A stretch of 64,000 nt of DNA from Kwoniella dejecticola CBS 10117. Lineage: Eukaryota; Basidiomycota; Tremellomycetes; Tremellales; Cryptococcaceae. How positions within the stretch are numbered: position 1 is the stretch's first letter; the number at the start of each line of letters is the position of its first letter. The DNA is taken from contig NC_089301.1 of the NCBI RefSeq assembly GCF_000512565.2, positions 3,844,001 through 3,908,000 on the forward strand, given 5' to 3'. The notes under the pieces were generated by a model. It ran no database searches. It had not been told where the DNA came from and saw only the letters and a program-made list of their open reading frames with translations. This document shows, piece after piece, positions 1 to 10,112 of the stretch. Position numbers and translations under genes: made by a program.

Positions 1-1532
1 GACTTGGGAGAAGTGAACGCCATATAGTGCAAGCTATGACATACGACGTCAGCAGCGGCTCGTGTACAAGGGCAGACATCGGAAAGTAAAGAGAGGGCAC
101 GGCTCACTGCCAGATAAGATCCTAGAAGGTATCCTGTCGGCATCACAGGATACGGATTATTGCTCTTAGCTATCTCCTCCATGTCGGCCCTCGCATGACC
201 GATGCGTTGCTGGAACCGACCCAATGATGCAGCGGGCTAGGGAGAACGTGTCGGCACGAAGGTGAGACCCCAATGTAAATGTTGCAGTGATGAAACAATA
301 CCTGAAGATCTAACTCAGTACTCGAAGATCGTCTCTGGCGGTCTGAAGATGTTTCATCGGACAGACAATAGCGTGATAGAAAGGTTTGATGATAATGATG
401 ATGTTTGAACTGAGCGACAAAATTTGCGAATCACAAGGTGAACGACGATCCGTTGTTGATGAGCAAGAGGCGTTCATAGTGAAGAGCGGAACAACGCCAT
501 CAATAGCCAATGCCAGCATCTAACACCGCTGTCTCTCGGAGCAAGTGAAAACCCACGTAAAAAGCGATCGAACCTTTTCATTCCGGCTACAACGCGAGCG
601 ATCTGGAATTGCAAGATACCTGCCGCAAAGAGTAAAATAGCTTGAAAGTGATCTTCCGGGGATCCGAGTGCCTGGCGTCTTCCAGGAAAAGAAGGAATCC
701 TGACTGTTCTTCTCCCTCGTCACGTTTTCTACGCGTCTCTCCAACTCGAACGCCTTTTCAGGTACATCCTGAACGGGATCTACGCAAACTCAACGTTGAT
801 CCCTCAAGTCAGGAAAAGCGAGCACCATGTGGGCAGTGCTCGACTTCATGCTCAATAGGGGTCAAGCCAAAAAGATAAGAATCACTCTCAGGTGCTATTC
901 TGGGCTCAAGGGTTTCATCACTCGTGACTCACGGCGACAATAGCTTGCACGCCGGAATCACTATAAACGGTGAGCCAAACGAGTACGACGTCAATCTGCC
1001 ATTGTTTGTCACAGCCGGATTCTCAAAGAGAGTGTGTGGACTCGGCAAGGCTGTGTTCCCGCTCACGCCTACCCAAGCCATGGTGAAAAGGCTTGATCGT
1101 GTACGACGTGTTGTGGTGAGGCGACTGACATACGATGACATCACTCGGCCGATTGCGATTGATGCTTTGTAGCGCAGAAAGGATCGTCTCGCCAAAGTAT
1201 ACGAGAGGGTGTCCCATGCTAGAGCTTCTCGCGGTCTAGAACAGCACATAGGAGAGCGTCTCTTTGTATCATATAAAGTCTAGAAGCGGATCAGACTTGC
1301 ACCTGTGTAATGTCGGGGCTCGAGGATCAACAAGTTCGAAGGAGAGAGGAAGGCACAATAATATGCAAGTCAGAATTGCTTGGCGAGTCCTTAAAAAGCG
1401 AGTACGATAATCCTCTCATGACTGGTCCATGGTATACGTTTAGTGTAGTAGGGCTTCCATTTCGTGATTGTCCCTCTTGACCAATCGACTGCCTTGCTCG
1501 TCTTGCAGAGATACAACTAGTCGTAGTGGGAT
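1..1532. other. Gene-poor stretch at window start
   Basis: No reading frame here resembles a known family or can be joined by convincing splice sites. Short frames on both strands (for example near 640-880 and 920-1250) have the Arg/Ser-rich composition of chance frames. The stretch may hold the promoter of the gene starting at 1533 and the end of a gene outside the window. I see nothing else in it. Confidence 0.5.
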
Positions 1533-2507
1533 ATGCCGAGATCATCGTCAGACCGAGATCGTCTTTCTAGCGATTCTCGCTTCGAAAACCCATACTCAGG
1601 TCACCACTCCTCTACCGGTGACACAAGACACTCAGTATATGATACCGCTACGCCAGTCCTTCCGTCTATTCATGACATATTGAGTGGCAAAAGAGATGTT
1701 GAAGGCAATGTCATCCCGTCTCGCTACGCGGAAAGCTCCCTGGAATATGTCATTCCTCCAACAACCATGATGAACGCTCATTCACCTCAGATACTTCAAA
1801 TTACTCAGCAGGTACACTCACTGGGTACACCGCAGCCTCACAGGGGTTCTGATAGCAGTACTCATCAACTATGTCCTCATTCCTATAGTGCTTCCGATGG
1901 GTCTGAGTATCAGCAGAACCCCGAACAATCGACGGGGAATAGTGAGGGAAGGTATTCAGCGTTGGACTACCTCGTAGTAGGCTTACTCACTAGAGGAGGC
2001 ATGCACAATCCACCTCATCCACATAACTTGTCTCCTAAGATGCAACTAGCTTGGCAACACCTCCGAATCGGTCTCGACACTCTTCGTCAACCCGATCAAT
2101 GGATCCAGGGCCAAACTATCAGTGATTGTAAGTGTCCCAAAATCTCTCCATTCATTTGGAGAAGCTGAGAGCGTCTCTGGTGATCAGGTCCACACTGGTC
2201 GACTGCTCACAAACATTGCTACCTCGATGCTCTGAATGATGCGAGATTGGAATTCAGTTTCTGGCAGAGCCGACATGCTTGGGAGGGTCATCCTTGTCCT
2301 ATGGACCTGACGGACGCCGAATCACCAGAGGTTTCCGCACAATGTGCAAGCGCTAGCGATATACTTGTGAACAGATTGATGGACAGAATGCTGTGGGATG
2401 ACGCTCTCAGAGAGATGTGGAAGGATGATACGCAGAGAGTGATTAGCGCGTTGTCAGTATCGACGACCAAGATCGTGGAAATTGCCAAGCAGAACAGAAA
2501 TTGGTGA
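1533..2507 (+). CDS. Hypothetical protein, two exons
   Basis: I do not recognise this protein. Two exons, 1533-2127 and 2188-2507, join in frame across a 60-nt GTAAGT...CAG intron and give 304 residues. The first 140 or so residues are polar and rich in Ser, His, Gln and Pro, so probably disordered. The second half is more compact, with Trp and Leu spread along it, and ends in a helical-looking stretch with a MLWDDALREMWKDD segment. There is no signal peptide and no membrane span. The start is the first ATG of the open frame; further upstream exons cannot be excluded. It converges with the asparaginase gene, whose stop lies about 210 bp away. The clean in-frame splice is the main support that it is real. 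Confidence 0.6.
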
Positions 2508-2715
2508 CCTGCTAGTTCAAGTCACGATGTCTTGCTCATCATCTACACCTTGAAACAACATCACACACCGGTAGCGCAGCGAAAAGATGAAATGCATTAT
2601 AACTTCGCTGTTGTTCCCCAATCTATTATACTATGAGTCTTTATAAGTGACCTTCTACCTGTATTTTGTCGTTGACCTTCCGTTCGCAAGGAATTCTGAC
2701 CTGCTTTGGCTTCGC

Positions 2716-4195
2716 CTATGAGAAGTAGTACTGGGTAGAGTCGTTGTAGATGACCTCCCTCATGTCCTTCTCGAAGACATCTCGACAACCCTCCCAGCCC
2801 ATGCCCGTAGCGAGACAAAGTTGCAGCTGGATTCTGGCTTTACCAGCTTGCATGTAGCCCGAGGAGATGCTATTAAGAGGGCACACTAGTCAGTTCCGCT
2901 CGTAAGCAGGAAAACATTGCGGCAACTCACTAGTTTTGCTCGTATGGCTTGGGAGGAGAAGCACCGGTCACCGGTCTCAAAGAGGCAACGACTGGCACAC
3001 CTTGTTCTTTCAGCTTGCCAGCTACTTCAACGGCTGCGGTGGAAAGCTGTCCTGCTCCAGCACCCATGATAACGATTCCCCTGTCAACCACATATTTGGA
3101 TTAGCTATCCGTTGTTTGTTCTCGTGATGATTTCATGTGCACTCACTTGGCACCGTTGGCTACGGCAGCAAACATGAGAGAGGTATCGAAACCCTCTGCA
3201 GAATAATCGTACATCGTCAGTTGGACGTGCTAACGGTGATACTTCTCATCCTCACACCAATCTTTTAAGACTCACGAGATCCGAAGAGAACGACAACACT
3301 AGGGAGATCTTGACCACTGGCCACGGAAGAAAGGTCGAAATGGTATCTAGCCACTGGGTAAGACGGCTCGAAGTACCAGTATGGCTGTCCACCTAGGCAA
3401 GCTCCTAAATTGCCTTGTTCTAAAGCCTTGAAAGTGTCGGGGGTGTTACCGTTGGTCTTGATTGTGTAGAAAGCTGAGGAGATTCGATCGTTGAAGACGA
3501 CCAATGCACCTCTGTCTCTTGCTTTCGGGTCAGATGCCACGGCCACCGCTTGGTAGAAATTGGATGGACCATCATTCGAGATGTATGATTCAGGTCTCAT
3601 AGCTCCGGTGGCGACAAAGGGTTTCGAGCAATTCAAAGTGAGGTCTACCCCAAAGAACTATGTCTAAGGTATCAGCTTCGAGGCTCGCAGAGGCACACAA
3701 CATGTTTGACTACTTACGGTATCCTCCTCAGTGTTGGTACCATGAAACATGACAGCACCGGCGATGTCGCTTCCCTCGGAACACAAGTGCTCGTTCGCAG
3801 CCTTACTAACGTTGTAGTATAGAGTGGAATTCAAATTTGAGGATCCTCCAGCGTTTGACATGTCGACTATAGCGATTTGTGCCCTGTCAAGGATAACACT
3901 GTAGTTACCGATGAGGTATTCTGGGTAAACCCTTGGACCAGATCCGTAGTTCACATTGTCAATGGTCGAATAATTAGAGGTAGATACGATTGTTCCACCG
4001 GTGTTGTATAAGCTAGAGCCCAGATTATTAGCTTACCTGTATAATCGTGTCCGAGGAAGAGTTAACTTACACAACCTTTGGTAACGACGAATCCTTGGAC
4101 ACCCATTCCAAGCCGAAGTTATCCCTCTTCACAGTGACTGGTGTTGCCAGAGCGGCTGTAGCGCAAAGTGCGACAGAGAGAATCTTTCCCAACAT
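2716..4195 (-). CDS. Secreted L-asparaginase (type II-like)
   Basis: The enzyme hydrolyses L-asparagine to aspartate and ammonia, and a signal peptide points to the periplasm, cell wall or medium. Six exons fit by frame: 4195-4071, 4012-3718, 3657-3276, 3195-3147, 3080-2931 and 2869-2716, giving 384 residues. Residues 1-18 (MLGKILSVALCATAALAT) form the signal. The nucleophile motif NTGGTIVS places the catalytic Thr at about 49. The second motif reads HGTNTEED at 132-139, and the Lys of the TIKTN segment is at about 207. The conserved VATGAMRP and LVVFNDRI segments and a GAGAGQ segment near the C-terminus also fit the family. The oddity is Asn at 135, where bacterial and yeast asparaginases carry Asp (D90 of E. 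coli AnsB, which contacts the substrate amino group). The fold call is firm; full activity is less certain. The start was chosen at the signal peptide rather than an in-frame ATG 96 nt upstream. Confidence 0.92.
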
Positions 4196-4285
4196 GATTC
4201 GACCAAGGTGATATCTCGAGACTTCTGGCATCAGGTATAGTAGGTTGTCAATGATGGGAAGATCATCCGACTGAAGACATCTAAG

Positions 4286-4289
<4 letters not shown>

Positions 4290-4325
<36 letters not shown>
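4290..4325. repeat. (TA)n microsatellite, about 18 units
   Basis: An uninterrupted alternating A/T run starts about 95 bp upstream of the asparaginase ATG. It could act as a TATA/poly(dA-dT)-like promoter element for that gene. Its length is likely to vary between strains. Confidence 0.9.
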
Positions 4326-4328
<3 letters not shown>

Positions 4329-5854
4329 TTCCTTATCTTTCGGTCAAATTCTGAATACCGGCTTGACGGACTACCGATAGACTATCCTGAAGCCCAAAGT
4401 CAGTCTAAAGTACGCCCGAATACCCTTTTGGTGGGTTAACGGAAAAAGTCCGCTATCATAGTCGATGCCATAGCTCTTCAGCGGCCGCTTAAGAGAAGCC
4501 TTAGCCAATGAAAGGATGTTTTCTAGTCATGATGATGGCGACTTCGACGAGAAAGGCAAGTCATATCGATTTGGGTGACAGTGTTATATTCCCTGAAAAT
4601 CTAATATATATGGGAAGAGGGTTCCGCCTTTTGGAGAAGTAGCAGATGTCATGACCGGTGACAGGGAACAGCGGGATGGTCTAGCAAAAGCAGAAAGTTC
4701 GGGAGGGGAATTTGATCGGAGCAGTCATTGATGACCTCTTTTTATGAGCAGCACGCATCAAATTCTCTCCTAGCCAACCAGCTAGTAATCAGAGACGTTC
4801 AGATCCGTATGCTTGAATGTCTTGGCATTAGTCAACTCTCGCATCGGTTTCTTCTGGTTGGACCAAGAGGTGTAGAAATAGACAGATGAAGATAAGAAAG
4901 ATAAGGATTCTCGAGAAATCGGATTTGACCGTTAGAAGTCAGAAACTGATCCCGAGAAAAATGGTGGGATTCGCGTGGTCTTCATCGAACGATGACCTGG
5001 TTGCAATCGAATACCGACAGACTCAACTGCTTCTGCGGATATGATGATTCAACGCCTTCGCGTACCTTCAATAGGCTTGTGGGCTATTGGTCTGCGTGAG
5101 ATCAGTAAGGTGACATTGGGAGGCCTGGCTGACGTCGCAGAGTTCGGTGAGAAGGATGGATGACGAAGACCCGCATGTTTAACGCATCTTCCGCCTGTAC
5201 AGGTCTTTCCTTCACTGGCGATGGTCGATACACGACCATCAGAGTCACGACATGCGCTGTCTCCGCCGATGTTGCAAGACGTCCCCGCATACAAGTTGCG
5301 CGACGATGGCAAACCAACCGAAAAGAGGGATAGTGCTGGGCGCAGTTCGTCATTGTGCACAACGACAACGACTCATTAGCGGGTCGTACAACTGAGGTAT
5401 GCAGTGAGCAGTGGACCTTCCAAAGCAATCAGAAAGACATCTCGGCTTGATTCGCAAATTATAGGAATCATACACACCACTGACAGTAAGAAGTAGCGTT
5501 CGGACGTCGGAATTTGGTGCCTCGGCCGATCCCTCTCGCAACGCCAAGCCTGGTCCCTGAACGCTCATGGCATACTTTATTCAGCGCCTGTTCCAGCTCG
5601 AATCTGCTTCGACGACGCACTGCGGCCGAAAGCATCTCAGAGCAATCTGCAGGACAGAGAGAGCATGCCAAAACCAAGCCTACAGTGCCTGGCTTCCTGG
5701 CTTCCTTAAAATCTACGTGACCCGCGCTGCCTAAGCTTATCAGATAAAGGCAATATCTCGAAGACCATTCATCCTACCATACCGGCCGAAGAGAGTCAAA
5801 AAGTTCACATGACACTGGGAGCATAGAATGTCATTTCTGGCCTGATTCACACGG

Positions 5855-5860
5855 TATATA
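5855..5860 (+). promoter_or_regulatory. Candidate TATA box, BIM1-like gene
   Basis: TATATA lies 60 bp upstream of the ATG at 5920. Position and sequence fit a TATA element, but this is inference only. Confidence 0.35.
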
Positions 5861-5919
5861 GTGAATTCCGTGGTCGCAGATTCTTTCCGTTTCCTCAAAC
5901 GATCCGGATATCACTCATC

Positions 5920-6869
5920 ATGTTGGTACGATCAATCATCGTGTCCGCAGCCGCTGCGTCACTGGTATCTGCTATTAGCATTGAGCGTCGAGAAGCTATC
6001 ACCGTAAGCTGATCACGGTGCTGATTTTCCTCGAATACTGTTTAACACTCTTCTGCGCAGGACTTCAACGGAACTAGTCCAATTGGTTTCGCTTGGCCAC
6101 CCGGTCGAGACTTCAACGTCAGTTCAGCCACGAAAGCGCCTTGCGGAGGATCGCCTGCAGGAAGCAGAACATCTTACCCTCTCACTGGCGGTGACATCTC
6201 ACTCACTTCCAAAACCCTTCTTGACAATCTCAACGTCCTTTGGACCAACGAGACTGACCCCACCAGATTTCATGCTTTCTCTACCTATACCAACTCGCTC
6301 ACCGAGCTCGGTGCTGGACACTATTGTCAACCTGGTCCTGACTTCGCGTCTTTCGGACTCAAAGCCGGAGATGATGTGACCCTGATGTTGATGTACAACG
6401 TGAGTGATCCTTCATGGTCTGTTTATCCCTGCTGACCTCTGGGTGCCCTCAGCTCGAAGACAACGCAGACAACTACTACTATTGTGCCGACATCACACTC
6501 ACATCCGCTCAAGGATTCACCCCGTCCGAGAACTACATGTGTAGCAACTTGACCTCTTCCATTCAAGAAGCAAGTAGTCAGGATTCGATGAAGGTTGGCC
6601 AGACATCTTCATCATCAGAATCGACCAGCTCGGAGATTCCTCAAGCCACTTCGGCTGACTCTAGCCAGACTGCCGGATCATCGAGCAATGGCCTTTCCGC
6701 GGCTGCTGGAGGAGGTATCGGGGCTTCTGTCAGTATCGTCGTTGTCGCTCTTCTCGTCGCCGCTGCATACGTCATGGGCTACATTAGATTCGGAAAGAAG
6801 AAGCAGGTCATACTTGGGGATCATGCTTCTGACTCCACCGGCATCCCTGTCAAGGCTGCCAAATTCTAG
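5920..6869 (+). CDS. BIM1/X325-like copper-factor family membrane protein
   Basis: The family includes Bim1 of Cryptococcus, which helps copper uptake at the cell surface; its fold resembles LPMOs (X325). Exons 5920-6003, 6061-6399 and 6453-6869 give 279 residues. Residues 1-18 form a signal peptide ending in SLVSA. The domain shows the family landmarks: FAWPPGRDF, the APCGG segment, YPLTGG, GHYCQPGPDF and the late NYYYCADITLT. After it come a Ser/Thr-rich stalk and a hydrophobic span (about 225-248), followed by a basic tail of about 30 residues. Typical members begin with His after signal cleavage and end in a GPI signal. Here the predicted mature N-terminus has no His, and the cytosolic tail argues against GPI anchoring. 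It may therefore be a sensor or adhesin-like relative rather than a copper-loaded protein. Confidence 0.82.
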
Positions 6870-7115
6870 GGGCTAGAAGTATCTGTTAAGGTCAAGATCT
6901 AGCGGGAAAAGATGTAAGAGTTCTACGTAAGCTTAGCGACTATTGGTATTGGTGACTCGAATCCAGGATGCATTATCTTTTATATCATTGTACATAGTTG
7001 TTCTCAGCTTCTAAAGCTTAAACACAACTCCGCTCCGTACCCTCAGCTCTGTCCACCTCAGTGCTCAAAGCAATTGCCCCGCCAACGCCTAGACGAAATC
7101 TTCCTATCACCACCC

Positions 7116-9406
7116 TCAAATATGTTCGTGGTGGTTGTAATCGCCTTGCAATCCTTTCTCAGCATCCGAGCCAGGAAGTCCGCGCTCTTGTGCCAAACCA
7201 TCTGCATTGATCGTCAGCTTTTTCATCAGATAGGGAGAGAACGGAACTGACCTTGAGCCAATTGCTCTTCACGTTCTTTGGCGGAGACCGCAGGGGTCTT
7301 AGCACCGGGCACGAACCAGTGAGTCTCTCGGAAGTACAAATCCATCTCTTCTAATGTTCGACCCTTGGTTTCAGGGAACAAGATGTAGAAGGTCAGAGCA
7401 TTCGTGAATCCACAAACGGTGAATACAAGGTAGTATTTCCATCCTGTTCAGCCTCGAGTTAGCTGATGTTCGAAAATTTTCAGGGGCAAGGGTCGAATGC
7501 GACTGCTTACCGATGTTGGTCCAAGCTTTTGGCGATACCTGCCCGATCATGAAATTACTGATCCATGCAGCCATACATGTGAGCGCGGTGGCTTTGGCTC
7601 TGACAGCAGTGTTGAAGATCTCGACAGGGCTATAGTAGAACTTTGAGTCAGCGATAAGTTTACGTTGTACTTGTGAAAATGCTGAAGACACTCACTATAC
7701 CCATGAGAGAGGACCGATACACGCAGAGAAAGCGAAGTTGTAGATGAATAGCACAGCGACAAAGCCGATTCCTTGTCCTCGACTTCCGCCACCGGTGGCA
7801 AATTGTTTAGCCAAGGCTCTGAGACAACGAATCAGCTACTGCCTGATTAGGTCACATGCATATGGGTGACTCACGTTGCCACTGCGAAACAAGTTCCAGC
7901 TAGCATATTTCCAGCGATCAAAGGGAATCTTCGGCCGACTCGGTCGACGAGCAAGATACAGGCTAGCTCTCCGAACAGTGCGTTGATGTTGTTGAGCGAG
8001 TTGATCAAGAGAGCGGTGTTCTGAGAGAAACCGACAGACTTGTAGACAGTACTGTATGTACGAGGAAGTCAGCCATGTATTGATATCTGGATAATTTCGG
8101 TGACTACTTACGCAGCGTAATACTGGATGGCGGAAACACCGGTCATTTGGACGGAGAATTGAAGTATGATACCGTACAACACCTTGCGCATATTGGTTCG
8201 ATCGGTGAAGATCTGGGTCAAATGGTCAACACATGTACAATGAAATCGGGTTTTATCATGCTTACCAAAGACCAAGATTGATCGATCGCAGCTTCTTGTC
8301 CAAGCTTTTCTTTCATTGCTAGCCATTCTCCTCGGACGAACGGGTCGTTCGTGTTTCCGCGAGCATGCAATCTGGCGAGCGTGCGCAAAGCATCCTCGTC
8401 TCGACCCTTGATCATAAGCCATCTACGCAGAAGTTACTGTCAGCCACGCCTACAAGTGACACGGTATACAATAAGACATACCGTGGGGACTCTGGGAGCA
8501 AGAACGAAAGAAGCAATAATGGTACAGCAGGAGCCATTTGGAAACCGAGCTACATGATGATCAGCCACCCGATTCTGAACGAATGGATAGACAACTTACG
8601 GGCAATCTCCAAGCAATGGGGTCATTAGGGTGTGTTTGTTGCACACCATAAGCGATCCAACCTGCTACTATAGCACCGATACCCAGGAAGAATTGGAAGG
8701 TGGCGGTAAGCATTCCCCGTTTCGAAGGGTGAGCGATTTCAGATTGGTACACTGTTCGCCAGGGAGGGCATCATCAGTCCACAACGTTCCAGATTAAATG
8801 CTATACCTGACGGCTTACATGGCGCAAGAACACCCTGCGATATCCGTCAGCACTGACTGACAACCATTACAATACACCGAACTTACCAGCATTCCGATAC
8901 CAAATCCGGCAAAGAATCGACCCGCAAACATCGTTTCCTTGTTCTGACATGCAGTTTGTAGTATACCACCGACGATAAAAACACCTCCCGCGACCGTGAC
9001 TGTGGCCCTTTGTCAGCACGATGATCGCGCGGAGTTAGTCATGGATATACTCACTGGCCATACGTCGACTGAACCAGTCCGCAATGAGACAAGCCGGGAT
9101 ACTACCGAAGAACGCACTACAGGGGATTTGTCAGAACCGTCGGTGGATCTCACGCTCCAACGAGAACACTTACCCAAGCAACATCGAACTGACGATGAAA
9201 CCCATGTAGTTATCGTTCGGGTTGTCCGTCACTCGCAGGAAATCGGGAGCGACGATCACATAGGAGATCACACCCAAGTCGTATCCGTAGAGGGTTGCCC
9301 CCATACTGTGTTTGCAAGTCAGTATGCGTTACCTCGACCGCGGCAATGATCCTGCTCACGCTGCGAAACACGCGCATAGGAACGTGTAGACCTTCGGAGG
9401 TAGCAT
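7116..9406 (-). CDS. MFS sugar transporter
   Basis: A plasma-membrane sugar porter of the major facilitator family, split by many short introns. The start exon encodes MLPPKVYTFLCACFAA and is followed by MGATLYGYDLGVISYV. Family signatures in order: GYDLGV in the first span, a LVDRVGRR loop motif, EIAHPSKRG, PESPRWL before the central loop, and PETKGRTLEEMDLYF after the last span. The C-terminal exon ends in DYNHHEHI. It is transcribed divergently from the GH51 arabinofuranosidase about 700 bp away, which suggests (inference) uptake of a plant-wall sugar such as arabinose. The sequence alone does not fix the substrate. A TATA-like site lies about 95 bp upstream of the start. Confidence 0.9.
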
Positions 9407-10112
9407 GATTGTCGATCGAGCTCAATAGAGGCTGTTGTTTGAGATTCAAAAGATTGAGGAGATGGAGAAAATGGGACTCCGAAGAGGGGACCCTTGGCGT
9501 CTTTATATGATGTTGGGTTCCTTCGTCAATCAACGAAGACCATCGAGAATTCAAGCGGTGCCTTAGCTGCTTGCCATAGTGTTTTGCTCGTCAGGTGCGG
9601 TGCGTGCAGCATTTTCCGATTTTCCCGCTGCGTCCACCATGGGATTCCGGTAAATCATCATGTGATCAGTCATGACGGTATAACTTTCTTCTGCAAGCTT
9701 TTCAACCGTTCCATGCGGTCGACGTGCAAAATAATCGAAACCAGCGTCATAAAAGTAGGCCCGATTATGTTCAGTTGCCGTTCCGGACCGTTGCCGTACC
9801 TGGAAATATACCATGCTTTGTTGATCCGCGACGACCACGAATCGCGCTGAGATCGGGAAATCAGCCATGCCTATCTGCGTGCTGACCGTTCGAACATGCT
9901 TGCTTGGCGATTTATGGACTAGGGCCGTCTTCGCATCCGTCAGGACTACGCCACTGGAAAGTTATGCCGGAGAACCGGTCAGCGGTACTTTGCAAATAAC
10001 CGAGGGGATCCCAAGTCTTGTAAATATCGACAACGGATGATGGACAAACGAAGTCAACTTCATCCAGACTTGTCACAGATCACCCAGAGCATTCATAGAT
10101 CAGTGTAGCAGA
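9407..10112. other. Divergent promoter region, transporter/GH51
   Basis: A shared 0.7-kb upstream region. It has several CGG/CCG triplets (for example around 9780-9800 and 9965-9985), the kind of half-sites Zn2Cys6 factors bind. Overlapping frames of about 100-118 codons on both strands near 9494-9868 match nothing and are probably chance. Confidence 0.45.
9501..9509 (-). promoter_or_regulatory. Candidate TATA box, sugar transporter
   Basis: On the minus strand the sequence reads CATATAAAG, about 95 bp upstream of the transporter ATG. This is an inference from sequence and spacing. Confidence 0.35.

Larger units (their letters stand above)
4196..5919. other. Intergenic region between divergent genes
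   Basis: This 1.7-kb gap separates the divergently transcribed asparaginase and BIM1-like genes. It holds the TA repeat at 4290-4325 and a TATA-like site near 5855. Minus-strand frames of about 70-108 codons around 5050-5680 overlap each other in different frames and match no family, so I leave them out. A non-coding transcript is possible but I cannot support it. Confidence 0.5.

Noticed and set aside
924..1249. Opposed frames near 924-1249
   Set aside because: Neither resembles a protein family; the mirrored openness on both strands is expected from base composition.
5049..5720. Overlapping frames of 68-108 codons on both strands as a gene
   Set aside because: They lie in conflicting frames, have chance-like composition rich in Arg, Cys and Ser, and show no family motif or plausible splicing.
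9494..9868. Frames of 118 (plus) and 101 (minus) codons upstream of GH51
   Set aside because: They overlap each other, have no recognisable motif, and sit in a promoter region.
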